This document shows, piece by piece, positions 25,037 to 37,000 of a stretch of DNA of 64,000 bases (position 1 is the stretch's first letter; each line of letters begins with the position of its first letter). Source of the stretch: Apis mellifera. Lineage: Eukaryota; Arthropoda; Insecta; Hymenoptera; Apidae. The notes under the pieces are model-generated. The model was not told where the DNA came from. It saw nothing but the letters and a program-made list of their open reading frames with translations, and made no database searches. The stretch covers positions 11,244,736-11,308,735 of the forward strand of contig NC_037642.1 of the NCBI RefSeq assembly GCF_003254395.2, given 5' to 3'. A program made the translations under genes and the position numbers.

Positions 25037-25736
25037 ATGGGCTCGGAGAGTGTAAGCTACGTGAAGCGCATCGATATTTTCGAGCCGCAAATTTTCACAT
25101 GTTCCTGCGATTTCCTTTTAGCGTACCGCAAGTTGGTACGCCATACATTCCGACCATCGTATATGTACCATTCTCTTTTTCTTTTGTTCGTTTTTTAAAA
25201 GGATATCTCTTTTTATTCGAAAAAAATTTTCACTCGATATTTTAAATATTTATAGGAAGTACAACTGCGTGTAAAATATTTTTGAAAAATAAAAGATGAA
25301 ATGCTCGAGAGGTGTTTTCGTCTCTTGCGTCATTGGATTAGTTCTTACGTGTACAATTCGTATGACGAATATACCGTTATCGAATTAGTTATACATGATA
25401 TTTGACAATAAACTTTTCATGTTTTTTTTATTTCGAAATAAAAATTTTTCGGCCGTATGATTTTGTTCTATGCATATTCTCGACGCATTACGCCTATGCG
25501 AAGGCCCCGTATTCAGGACCCACATGGAACAGTGAAAAGAATAAGCACAAGAGTCTTGGTTCAATTGCCGAGTTAACAATCGGGCAACGATTCGCTGTAA
25601 CGCTCCAGGTAACTGAAATGTCAATTTTTTTTACGGATTTTATATTCGAACGTTACATTTGAACATTTTTTAGAGTCGTCAAAATCAATTGAGAAGAGAA
25701 GAGCAGATATTCCAAGCGCCAAAAGAGGAGTATTGA
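25037..25736 (+). CDS. Candidate three-exon microprotein (~60 aa), possibly cilia-related
   Basis: Three short exons fit together in phase 0: 25037-25051 (ATG GGC TCG GAG AGT, donor GTAAGC), 25504-25608 (donor GTAACT after CTCCAG) and 25674-25736 (acceptor TTTTTAG, stop TGA). The product is MGSES, then APYSGPTWNSEKNKHKSLGS, IAELTIGQRFAVTLQ and SRQNQLRREEQIFQAPKEEY. It is charged, non-repetitive and likely helical. The last two exons are the strongest part: phase and composition agree across a 65-nt intron. The first exon is less sure, and an acceptor at 25515 paired with a donor one step earlier also works. The pattern EL-x2-G/A-[KQ][KR] followed by RQ-x2-L recalls the ciliary CFAP141 family, but this is a guess from memory. 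Confidence 0.5.
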
Positions 25737-26721
25737 TATTGCAGCAAGTATGAAATCTAATGCACTTTCGTTCTTCCTACACGTTCCAATCAATATTAGG
25801 TTACTATTATGATATCTTTTTCTTTTGGAAATAAGTATATAATCTTGTGAAAAATAGATGTTAATAAATTTTTTATTTTTTTCTAGAAAACTACTAAAAT
25901 ATTATAAGAATATACCTTTAATAAAAGTTTTTTTTTTTGATAACTTTTAACCTTGTATATTGACATTACCATTGACCTTACGCGAAGAAATTTGCATTTT
26001 TAAGTTCGATAAAAATAATTTCTCGAAAAATTTCTAAATATAAATTGTTAAATTTCATCGCTATTAATATATTGAAAATTATATCGAAATATTATTAAGA
26101 GAACTATACATCGAAATACTTGGATTGTTTTGTAAAAAAAATTATAATATACAGTTTTAAAAATGATTGAAAGATTATAAACTAAGAATACAAATATTTA
26201 GAAATCATTATTATCAAGATATAATGAAGATTAATTATTTTTATATTGATATATAAAAATTTTCAGGTTTATAGAGATAGTTCCTTATTCACCCTAACGT
26301 CTTGCAGGATTTCGTAGGATGCTAATGCATCGATCACCTTGTATTTATTACTAGCAATATTATGGAAATATTTCCTAGGAATCCAATAATTTCATTGGAT
26401 GATTATATCGAGGCATATAGTTCTTAAAATTCATCTTTAAATAATTTTATAGTATCATGTACTTTTAAAAACAAAATAATTTTTTTCCGTTTTTCCACAT
26501 TATATATTATATTTTTATTTACATACGATTAATTCAATAATTATTTAAAAATAAAAATTTGGATATCAGATACTCAGACCGCCATCTATGAATCGCATAA
26601 TGTGGCTGCTCTTTATGAGAAAGGCATGGGTGAAATGCCGTAATATTTGTACGAAACATCTTCAAACGTGCTTAAATTCGTGAATATTAAATGTGAGTCG
26701 GGAGTTGGTGTTAAGTGTACT
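25737..26721. other. AT-rich intergenic DNA and RPP14 promoter
   Basis: Contains AATAAA-like signals after the microprotein stop (near 25862 and 25919), then AT-rich sequence. The last 150 bp (from about 26575, CAGACCGCCATCTATGAATC) is less AT-rich and probably holds the promoter and leader of RPP14. No gene is seen. Confidence 0.45.
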
Positions 26722-27385
26722 ATGTATTATTTAGACGTTTCTCTGTTAGTACATTTAATTAGTTTTTAGATTTTTATTCATGCACACAACTTAACCTAAA
26801 TTTCGAGAACGATCTATGTGAATAAAACTTAAAGTAAACAGTTAAATATACGATTAGTTGAATATATACACTTTATAAATTACATTGTTTCAAGGAAATA
26901 TTATCTTTTTCTTTCATAATTTCATATTTGTTATTTATATGATTACATAAAATTCGTAGTTTCCTACGTAATAATTCTTCATTTGCAATTTTTACCCATT
27001 TATCATATATTTTTATATAACAATTGTAATTATTATATCTTTTTACTTGAAAAATTGTTTATAAAAAACTTTTTTTTTTGTTTTTAGAATATTACCACAT
27101 AATCCTGGTCTTGAAGTGTCAAGAGTTTATTTAAAGAAAAACATTCTTGAGTCATTAAAACAATTATTTGGTGAAGAAGGGACTAAGTATACTATTGATA
27201 TCCTAAAATATAATCCAAAAGAACTTAGATGTGTTTTAAGGTGCACTGATGATTGTTATGTACGTTTAAGAGCAGCATTAACCTTAAGTGACAAATACGA
27301 AGGACAATCTTGCACTTATATTATTCATCGTGCTTCGCCAAATTTATTATCATTTTGTGCCGATAGTAGGAATTATAAACATTGA
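26722..27385 (+). CDS. RPP14: Ribonuclease P protein subunit p14 (RPP14/Pop5 fold)
   Basis: Subunit of nuclear RNase P, which removes 5' leaders of pre-tRNAs. Two exons: 26722-26744 and 27088-27385 (stop TGA), joined in phase 2 across a 343-nt intron with donor GTTAGT and acceptor TTTTTAG. The 106-residue product begins MYYLDVSLILPHNPGLEVS, which parallels the YHYMKVCLEF start of the human protein. It continues with LKQLFGEEG, IDILKYNPKELRCVLRC, RLRAALTLSDKYEGQSC and HRASPNLLSF, matching the family's conserved positions (LFGE, DIL-Y, LTL--Y-G, SP-LL). The start exon is inferred from phase and similarity; the second exon is secure. The Mia40 gene begins 131 nt after the stop on the same strand. 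Confidence 0.85.
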
Positions 27386-27516
27386 AATATAAAGATTCTG
27401 GATATAAAAACAACTTAAGTTTGAAGAAAAACCAACTTAATTCACTTACATCATTTTTAAAAAGGAAAATATTGATTTTTTTGTTTTGTATTAATTTTTT
27501 TATTAATTATTCAACA

Positions 27517-27987
27517 ATGCCATTCGTTCATAAGGAAGGTAAAGATACTATAATCTTTGCTTCAAAGGAAGATCATGCAACACCCAGTAAAATAGATCTT
27601 CCAGAACCAGAACCAAGTCCTGGTCTCTTGTTAGCAAGTGGAGAAATCAATTGGAATTGTCCGTGTTTAGGAGGTATGGCTACTGGACCGTGTGGTTTGG
27701 AATTTCGAGAAGCCTTCTCTTGTTTTCATTATTCAACCGCAGAACCAAAAGGTTCGGATTGTTACGATGCATTTAAAACTATGCAATCGTGTATGGTGCA
27801 GTATCCAGCATTATATGGAAAGAAAGGAGGATCTTTAGATGATTTAGACGATGAAGAAGATCCAATGGATGAACATAAAAAAAAATTAGAAAATGAAAAC
27901 AAAGTCACACATTTAGAATCAAAAGTAAAAGAAGTTCCTCATAGTTCTAGTATCGAAACAGGAATAGAACAAACTAATGTTAAATGA
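27517..27987 (+). CDS. CHCHD4: Mia40/CHCHD4 intermembrane-space import oxidoreductase
   Basis: Oxidoreductase that traps and folds cysteine-rich proteins entering the mitochondrial intermembrane space, working with Erv1/ALR. Intronless frame of 156 residues. Residues 48-50 are the redox-active CPC, followed by the twin CX9C pairs C59/C69 and C82/C92 inside GPCGLEFREAFSCFHYS and DCYDAFKTMQSC. The hydrophobic cleft residues and the acidic tail (DDLDDEEDPMDEHKKK) also fit the family. The soluble form with no membrane anchor is the usual animal type. The ATG at 27517 is chosen because the CHCHD4-like start MPFVHKEGKD follows. The same frame is open upstream to 27379 but has no ATG. Confidence 0.95.
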   Translation: MPFVHKEGKDTIIFASKEDHATPSKIDLPEPEPSPGLLLASGEINWNCPCLGGMATGPCGLEFREAFSCFHYSTAEPKGSDCYDAFKTMQSCMVQYPALYGKKGGSLDDLDDEEDPMDEHKKKLENENKVTHLESKVKEVPHSSSIETGIEQTNVK

Positions 27988-29028
27988 ATGATTTGTTTGT
28001 TTTTGTCAGTAAATAAATAATTAATGCATTTGCATTACAAAGTTAGAGTAAATTTTTACTAGAATTTAATAAAAGGAGAATTTCTAAAGTTCTTACGAGA
28101 AAAACAGGTTGTGCAAGAAAGCATTTTTAAAATAAAATATCTTTAAATATTGTTTTCCCGTTATTTTGTTCTCAATTTTTAGAATCGATATGCATGATAT
28201 TCAGATTATATTATCTGAATTAAAATTAAAATTTAAACCTCGTAATGTTACAATGATTATTTTTATTTATTAAAGAACAAAGTGATGGTCAAACGTATTA
28301 AAATTAATATATTTTTTATTTCTCATTTTTTTTTTCTCCTTTGAATTTCAGTTGATCGATGGTGATATATTGTATAGTTGTAATCAATAAATTATTCCAC
28401 AAAATAATAAATTACCATTTCATACGTACGATGCACGATTTAATAAGGGGAAAGATAATTTTTTCGCGACGCGATATCAAATTTGTCCTATTTGTTCGTG
28501 CCGCGACAACGAGATAGTTGACATCATTGCCGTCCGATGGCAGTGCGATCTTTCTCTGCGAGAAAGATGGAACCAATGTGCTATGACGTCAACTTTATGA
28601 CCTCCCCTCTTTTGTTCCATCCCTTGGGACAGTCGGTCTCGTGTATACAACCTCTACCACCACGCCGCGGTCGTTTACCACCACCACTGTTGTAACGAGT
28701 CACTACTACTACTAGCTTCACCATCGTCATCGTCATCGCCATCACACCATGAGTTTGGCGTTCGTCGATCGTTTCGTACGTGTAGAAGAATGATGTGTTT
28801 TCGTTTCATAACGTTAAGTGAGTGAAGAACGTATGTTGGTGCATCGATTTCGATAACGGGAGAATAGGAAGGAGTTAGTACGAACAAAGTACGGAAGAGA
28901 CAATTGGAACGAAGAATTTCGTGACGAGTGAAGGCGGATTATAAGCTGGATACGTTCCTTGGCAGTGACCGAGAGTATCCTAGTATTGTATCATCCGAAA
29001 AAAGTTTCTCTGAAATTTTTGACTTGCC
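27988..29028. other. Mia40 3' UTR, then sima promoter and 5' leader
   Basis: AT-rich 3' UTR to about 28440, with AATAAA-type signals near 28011 and 28068. From about 28480 the composition becomes CG-richer, and a perfect CRE (TGACGTCA, 28584-28591) lies near CCAAT at 28572-28576. This is the likely promoter of the short sima first exon; its leader would run to 29028. Confidence 0.5.
28584..28591. promoter_or_regulatory. CRE octamer in the sima promoter
   Basis: Perfect TGACGTCA, with CCAAT just upstream at 28572-28576. Position about 440 bp before the short-isoform start codon suggests a promoter element; function is inferred. Confidence 0.4.
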
Positions 29029-32000
29029 ATGGATCATCCGAAAAAAGAGAAGAAACACAAGGAGAAAAGAAGGTGAGTGAATCGCATGAAAATTAAAACT
29101 CGATGTACCCGTATGGACATTGCGTTGCTCGAACCTCGAATTTTCATTATTTTCACCAAAAAATTCGGGTATATTGTTAATTATGTCATTCTACCTTGTT
29201 TGATCGCATGATTGTTCGTAGACACTGTTTAGATGTTGGAATTGACGAAGACCAAAGACAAATTCAATGTGTTGCGCGCGCGCATGTCGCGTTCTATATG
29301 CGTGAGTGAGTGAGTGCGTGCGTGTTTGACGCAATCGCGTTTCCTCCGAACGGTAGTCTCTCTCTCTCTCTCTGTTTCTCTCGGAACTCTTTCTATTCTT
29401 CTTACACTCCTGATATTTTCTTCTCCCCACCCTTCTTTACAAGATTACTTATGCCTCTTCTCTCTAATAATCCGATCTCTTTTCATTTGCTCTCCAGCTG
29501 CGACTGCATATATGCATCGCGAGCGAAGCTACGAAAGCAAAAAAAGAAGAAAAAAAAGAAAGAAAGGAAGGAAAAAAAATGCGTACTAGAAAATACAATT
29601 AAAAAATTATTTGTCAAATCGATTTGAAAGTTGTAAAGATTTACGTAGATTGCCACGTTATATTGGGAAACCCGTAATACCTCGAAAATCCGAGCGGGGA
29701 TTCATCGATTTCTCTTTTCTTGCGCTCAAATGAAACGCCATTTGAATGAATTTTGCGGTCAAGCAAATCGTCATCATATTTGACATAAAAATTCTTCCAA
29801 TATCGAATTCTCTCAGAATAATTTCACATTCTTGTTTCAAAGGAAAGTTTTTGTTGTCCTGTGTGCATATTACGTTGTATTATATACCGCGATAAAAAAA
29901 GCGAATTACAAAGGATACATAAATACGTATTCAATAACTTTTCGTTTTTATTTTTTCCACGTGTATTCATTCTAACGCAAGCTTCATACGTGTATATATT
30001 AGGCTAGACAACGTAATAAAATTATGAAATAAAAAAGCAAAACAAAACAACCTACCATCCTAACCTGAAAAAGTACGGAATTGTCGTAAAAACTTAATAC
30101 ATATATACATACATATATACACGTATATACACGCTTGTAAGGTATCGTACACAATGTCAATACGTATTTTCATAGTTGTAATTTTGAATAAATCGTGAAA
30201 TTCTCTGGTTTGAAAGGGGGTACACGTGCGGGATAGATAAATTTCTATCGATCGTAAAAATAGTCGCATCGTTTTTTCTCGGAACCATTAAAATTCAGAT
30301 AAATCAAGAAACGCTCGGCCGTGTCACGCGCCGATCATGTATGTTACTTACTTTCAAGCTTCGTCGCCGCACAATCAAAGTGAACCACATGGAGAGATAA
30401 AGCGTTTGGCTGGGTTTGTTTTCACGCTTATTTACATGTAACGCCCGTCTCGTTTTCCATAAAATATTCCACCCTGTATGTTTAGAAACATATACACGTA
30501 TACACGTGTTATTGACATTTGTTTAACTTCCGAAACGATCGATTAACGGGAGTTTAATGAATAAATTAATTTCGATCGGGGCAACGATCAACGATCCAAT
30601 TGTTTCTTAACAACCGGCCAGCGTAAAGAGCCAATAGTTATCGTATCTCGATATCGTTGCGAGGGAAACTCGTACGTATAAAATTTGCACGCACAGTGTT
30701 GTTTTATATACGTGTATATATATATATATGTATCGATGAACGTGGTTTTTTTTTTATTTTTTTATTACGTGAATCCATAATGACGGTTCGGTTTGTTCGG
30801 TTATAGCCCCATTTGGAGGAAAAAAGAGCGGACACACTCTCTCTGCTTCGGGCTAAACGCGTGGATACGTATATTTCTCTCGTCTACCGCGCGATAGGGA
30901 CACGTACACACAAAAGATGATCCGTGTCCGTTCGATATGTTCGGATGACGGGCGACCTTCTGAAAAACTTTCTTTTTCCAATTAGTCCAATACATTAACA
31001 GGTTGTTTATACGTTCGAAGGAACTATCAAATCTCTACTGGTTATTTTTAGTTGAGTTATCCGTTCGATTTAACGTCAACGTCAATTTCGGGAAAAAATT
31101 TTTTTACACGCCGGTGCGATGACCTGAATAATCGGTCGAAATTCCTCGAAATCGTTAACAGCAACCAAAAAAAATATCCACGTAGAATATTCTTATATTA
31201 TTCCTTTCTTTTTCTATCGCATTTATATATAAAAAAATATATATATATTTACACGTGAAATTTTTTTTTTTTCTAATTCTTTTCATTTCCTATAAATCAT
31301 TTTATTGCAAAGAAGACAGACAAAAAATACAGACAAGTATCTCTGGATAAGATAGAGGCTGTTTGTTGCTCGTTTTCAATCGTTCGTTAACCGGCGATAT
31401 TTATTTCGATCGGAATGAACGATTATTACGTCCAAAAATTAATTTCCAATACTTCTTTTTTTTATCAAATTTCTCGTTTCGAAGGTATTCGAAAAATGTA
31501 ATAATTTCTCTGTATCGATTTCGAAGATGGATTATCATTAGCCTCGACCAGCCCTTTCGAAACGTGGAACAAACATTTACCTTCTCGAATATTTTATTCG
31601 AATTACTATTTAAATCGGGCAAAGTTATTCAGAATCGTTTCCGCATTCGCTCGCTCGATTATTAGTTCCCTCGATCAAGGCTGATCGCCGTGGCGTATCG
31701 GTGATTGGCGCTCGATACCCGATTTCCCCTTCTCTAAACAGATCTATAGATGTATGTACATAGATTCGTGTTGCAAAATCGCGGAGAAATATATATATTT
31801 ACAAATATCTCTGATTGCGAGAAAATAATAAGCTTGGATCGGTGTATCGGTAATTAAGAAATTATATGGAACAAAAGAAACGTCTCCCATATACATACAT
31901 ACATAGTTTATATTGTATAGTAATTATCTCATTACATAAAAGGGTTCGTTCGATAACGATGGAAAGATTTTTTTTTTCTTTTTTTTTTTGCGCGAGATTT

Positions 32001-33987
32001 TTCGATAGCGGGAGAAGGGAGAGCAACGTAATTGATTGAAGATTAACCGTGATTCGTCGGGCGAAACGAAATCCTGGAGAGACTGGTCTATCGCGATAGG
32101 TAGTATCGTTATCAAGAAGATAGCCATCGTTCTTTCCGAGACAACAAGGTTTTGTGTTCTCTTTCTTGCTCTCTAGTATCGCGCGAACCGTCGAGCCAGC
32201 GAAAATTCGATCCGTCGGCGAACCGATTTCTCCAACAGCGCCAGAATGCGAATGTCTCGTGGCGATCCCCGACGGAGTACAGTCGTCTTCCCTCTGGCCA
32301 CCAAGTCTTTCGAACGAGCCTTCTGACGTGCGCGATCGACGACAAAGAGTCGAGGCGAAGGAAGAAAACTGCTCGAGAAAGAAGAGAGGAAAGGATTTGG
32401 AGGCCGATCTCTCTCGGCGTAGAGAGAGAAAGAAAGAAAGAAGGAATCGAAGAAAGGAACATCGAGCCTCCACCACTACTACCGTCGATAAAAAAAGAAC
32501 GCGTGGAGAGAAGGAGGAGTAGCGAGCGAAAGAAAGGAAAAAGAAGGTGCACGAGGAGAGGAGGGGGAAGCAAAATCGGGCCAAAGTTTTATTTCGTCGC
32601 GAGCGAGTAACGGGAAGAGGAGGAGAAGGAGGAGGAGGAGGGAGGAGGAGGATCGGGTGGCGCGGCGCCGGCGTTTCGTTGCGCTGCGTAAAAAAAAAAA
32701 AGGAAAAAAATCCGGCGAAGGAAGGCCGAGATCGATCGTCGAACGCGCGCGCGTTTCCAAAACCGGTCGGGCCGAAAGAACGCGCGATGATCGCGCCACG
32801 TGTCGTGAGGACGGCCGATAACGAAACCGGTCGTTGCACCGAGTGGCCGGCCAAACACTCGTCGTACACCGCCCTCTACGACCAGCCACCTCGAGCCACC
32901 CTCCCTTCCTGCCGATTCGCGCGAGCAGCGCCTGTCCTCCAACAACAACCCCCCCCGATTAACCATTACCCCTCCTCCCCCCCTTACGGGCATCAAGCGT
33001 CTGGCGGGACGCCGCTGCCTTACCACGCGCCCCTTCCGTGCACGGAGCCACCGTCCACCACCGTCGACCAATCTCAATGCGGCCAGTTTCAGAATGCAGG
33101 ATGGAGGAATTGCCAATTGGGTCCGATCGACGTCGAGGATCTGGCCCTGTACTTCGAGGACAGATCGCAGATCAATCGCGCGTCCCGGCCATCGATCAAC
33201 TCGTCGAATTTTCGTCGGCCGCCAAGATCGATCAACAACCCGTCGTATCCGTCGACGAGCGACGGACAGTTGTCGGAATTTCCCTCGAACGTTGCTCGCA
33301 CGTGCGCCGACGATTGGCCCGACGGCCAATTCTGCGACACCTGTACGCAACAACAGTTCCCCTTTTGCACGGAGGAACGATGGCTCCAATGCCCGGCCAG
33401 CGACCGTTGTCCCCTGTACGACGACAACGTCTATCCCTATGGAGGAAACCCGGTTTTGCCACCGTGCGTCTACGAGGATTTCGGCAACGGGTATTGCCGA
33501 TACTCCGGGTATAACGGGGACGATCAAATTCTCGAGGATTATTTGTAAGTGTATTAATTAGGAGATTATAAGAAGAAAGAGAAAAAAGTTTTATTATTAT
33601 CTTGGAGAATTTAACGAGCAAGAAGAAGGGCGAGGAAGAGCGTAATTCGCTGGTACTGTAAGGTTTCTTCGATCGAGGATTTAATTTCTTTTTATTTATT
33701 TAAAATCGCATTAAAATATTAAGTTTCCACGACGAACGACACAATTATCGAGGAGGAGATATATATTTCGAGCTCGGTCGATAAGAATTCGATCGGGATT
33801 TCGTAGGGAAGAGGAAACTTTCCGGTTTTCCTGGTAAAAATATTTTCAAGAAGTGGAGAAAAGAGCAGTGTTCGAAGGTCGTTTCGTTCGAGGGAGATAA
33901 GCATTCGAGATAGTCGAGACGTGACAACACGTATTTGATGTAAATCTCACCTTTTGCCCGATATTTACGCCATTCTATTTATATATG

Positions 33988-34031
<44 letters not shown>

Positions 34032-37000
34032 CTTGTTGTAGCAATTATAACGTCACAACATTTTAAACAGGGACCAGATAGCAAAACGTCGAACCACTCG
34101 AAATAGAATGCAATTTTGCGATCGAGCGTCGAGAAATAATTCTTTCAGGGTCGCGACTTTTACCTACCTACTGGCATGATCGTTGTTTTTATAGCTTCAC
34201 AGTTATTCAATCGTGTCGCGTTACGTAATATAGGTGAAAAAAAAATTTACCTACCGAGCAGAATGTCGTTAGAAATATCGCGTAGAGGAAATAGTATCCT
34301 GTTACTTAGTTGGCGCAAAAGTTGCGCTTTTAAGTTTAGTTAAATTTTGAAACGTTCGAATCATTTTTTTTTTTCCTCTTCTTCTTTTACATTGCAGGAG
34401 CAACGAGAAAAGGAAGGAGAAGTCTCGCGACGCTGCTAGATACCGTCGAAGCAAGGAGACGGACATTTTCACGGATCTGGCCGCCGCTCTTCCCGTAACA
34501 CCGGAACAGGCAGCTCATTTAGATAAGGCGAGCGTTATGAGGCTTGCCATCGCCTATCTTAAAGTGCGCTCTGTGGTCGACTGTAGTAAGTGTGTTGACG
34601 TTAAATAATAATATTCCTTCGATGTCCGATCTCTCGATGTCCCGAAAGAAAACAAACAAAAAACGAAAAAAAAAAAAAAATTCTCATTCGTCGTTAATTA
34701 TTTTTTTTCAGTTCCAGGCCCGATGACCAAGTCCGAGACGTTGAATCAAATGGACGAATTATTTTCCAAAGCTCTAAATGGATTCATGCTGGTGCTTTCC
34801 AGCGATGGAAATATGATCTACCTGTCGGAGAATGTGAGCGATTATCTCGGCATTTCCCAGGTGTGTTTTTTCCCAGTAGAACGAAACAAAAAAAAAAAAA
34901 AAATATTTACCAATGATGGAAAGTAGGAATGGACAAGGAGTTTCTTTGTTTAACCAATTCCTTTATTCGACCATTTCCAGATGGATATGATGGGCCAAAG
35001 CGTGTACGAGTACAGCCATCCGTGCGATCACGAGGAATTGCGGGAATGCCTGTCCTCGAAACCGCTCGAGAACAGCGAGAAACGTGCTTGCAGTTTTTTC
35101 TTACGGCTTAAGTGTACGTTGACCAGCAAAGGAAGGAAGGTCAATCTAAAAAGCGCTTCCTACAAGGTAGAAACTTTTTCAACCATTCGGTTCAAAATCA
35201 TCGTTTTGTATAAATAAAGGAGGACAAAAGAATTAAGTTCTCGGTTGATTATTATTATGCAATGCCTTCTTTTTCTTTTTTCTCTTTTTTTTGCCCGTAA
35301 CAGGTGATTCATTGTACCGGTAGATTAACGTATATCCGCGATCCGGTATCGAATTCGTCGGACAACGACGAAACGAGAAATAAAAAGGACGAGGAGGGGA
35401 ATGAACGGGACACCGGTGCCTCGCTAGTGCTTTTGGGATGTCCCATACCGCATCCTAGCAACATTGAGATACCGTTGGGACGTCACACTTTCCTCTCCAA
35501 GCATAGCCTCAGCATGAAGTTCACGTACGCCGACGAAAAGTGAGTACATTTGTAAAATAAAGGATAGAGAAAGAAAATGATTTTTTTCATCCATGAATTA
35601 TTTTCCATACGTTCTTCAGGTTGGCCGAGTATCTGGGTTGGAACAGCGAAGAGTTAGTGGGACAATCCGTTTTCGAGTTCTATCACGCCCTCGACAATTT
35701 GGCTCTGGATAAATCTTTCAAATCACGTGAGTAAAAAGCCAATTGACGGTCATTTGAATATAACGCGTTTGAACGTTATTCACGGCTCGTTCTCTATTTT
35801 AGTAACGAGTCTAATCTTTCATTTGCGTGTGCGATATAAACGATTTTTCGCCTCTGTTAATCTCGCAATTCGAAAATTCTTCCTATTTTTTCTTCTTTTC
35901 TTTAACGACTCGGAAACTAATAAGGAAAATTTTTTCCCAAGCTCGTCAGGAAATCTGTAAAATCTTGAAACACGTGACCTCGTTTCTCGAGCGGAACCTC
36001 TTTCGATCCCTCTTCCTCTCATGTCATTCGTCTAACGCGTGAGAGAGACGCGTGATGGTATCGATCGACGGGTAGCCGCAACGAGAGGGAAAAGAAAGAC
36101 GAGTTGTAGGCGTTCGGAGGAATTGTGAACGATCTTTATGTCGGGTGAACGACACCATCAAGGGCACAACAATTTATAAGATTTTTCGAAGCAAATATTC
36201 CTTTATTTCTCTTTCTTTTTCAATTAATTATACAGTTGCAAATTTTCTTTATAGATCCAATTTTCTCTTTTCTGATCCCAGTTTTTGTACCGTCTCGATA
36301 CGTGGTCCATTTCGTAATCTCTCTTCCCATCTCTCGATTTACGAGAAGGGAGCAGCTCCTGCGGATCGCGATAAGGGAAGCTTTCGAGGAACCTTTCCAG
36401 TCGTCGCACGCATCGTCCTCCGATAAGCTCGATATAAGAATTCAACGATCTCTCTGAAAACTTTAGATAAGAGAAAAATTTCGCTAGAATATCGATAAAT
36501 GAATACGTATCGTCATCGATGACGATAGTTCGATTAAAATTTCACGCGCGAGAGATTGGTAATTCCTGTACGAATCTTTCGTCATCCAGGATACGTGCGC
36601 AGTGGCGATGCGACGGGACGGGTTATAAAGCCCCTCGAAATCGCCGCCGAGCGATTAGAAGAATCTCTCAGCCGCTTGATCGAAATCCGTTCAATCGCGC
36701 TGTTTCAGTGTTCAGCAAGGGTCAGTGCGAGACGGTGGCCTACAGATTTCTGGGCAAACGTGGAGGATACGCTTGGGTCGTGACGCAAGCCACTCTAATT
36801 CACTGTTCCAAGCAGCAGAAACCGTTGTCCGTCGTCTGTGTGAATTACATTCTAAGGTAGGATCAATCGAGTTTCTTCTTCCTCGTCCGTCCTCCCCCCC
36901 CTCTCTGCATGATGCGCGGAGTATCTTCCACTTCCTGCTTGTGCACGTTATAATTGTTGTTACATTGGATTAATCTTGATCTCTCTCGAACGAGAGATGG

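Noticed and set aside
26722..26748. Alternative donor at 26749 for RPP14 exon 1
   Set aside because: It leaves phase 0 and gives a stop in exon 2; the donor at 26745 gives the conserved frame.
31862..32889. 335-residue minus-strand frame
   Set aside because: Ser/Phe/Arg-rich complement of purine-rich DNA upstream of the long sima exon; overlaps that exon antisense.
32589..33527. 312-residue minus-strand frame
   Set aside because: Exact antisense of the long sima first exon, whose sense frame has a phase-matched donor.
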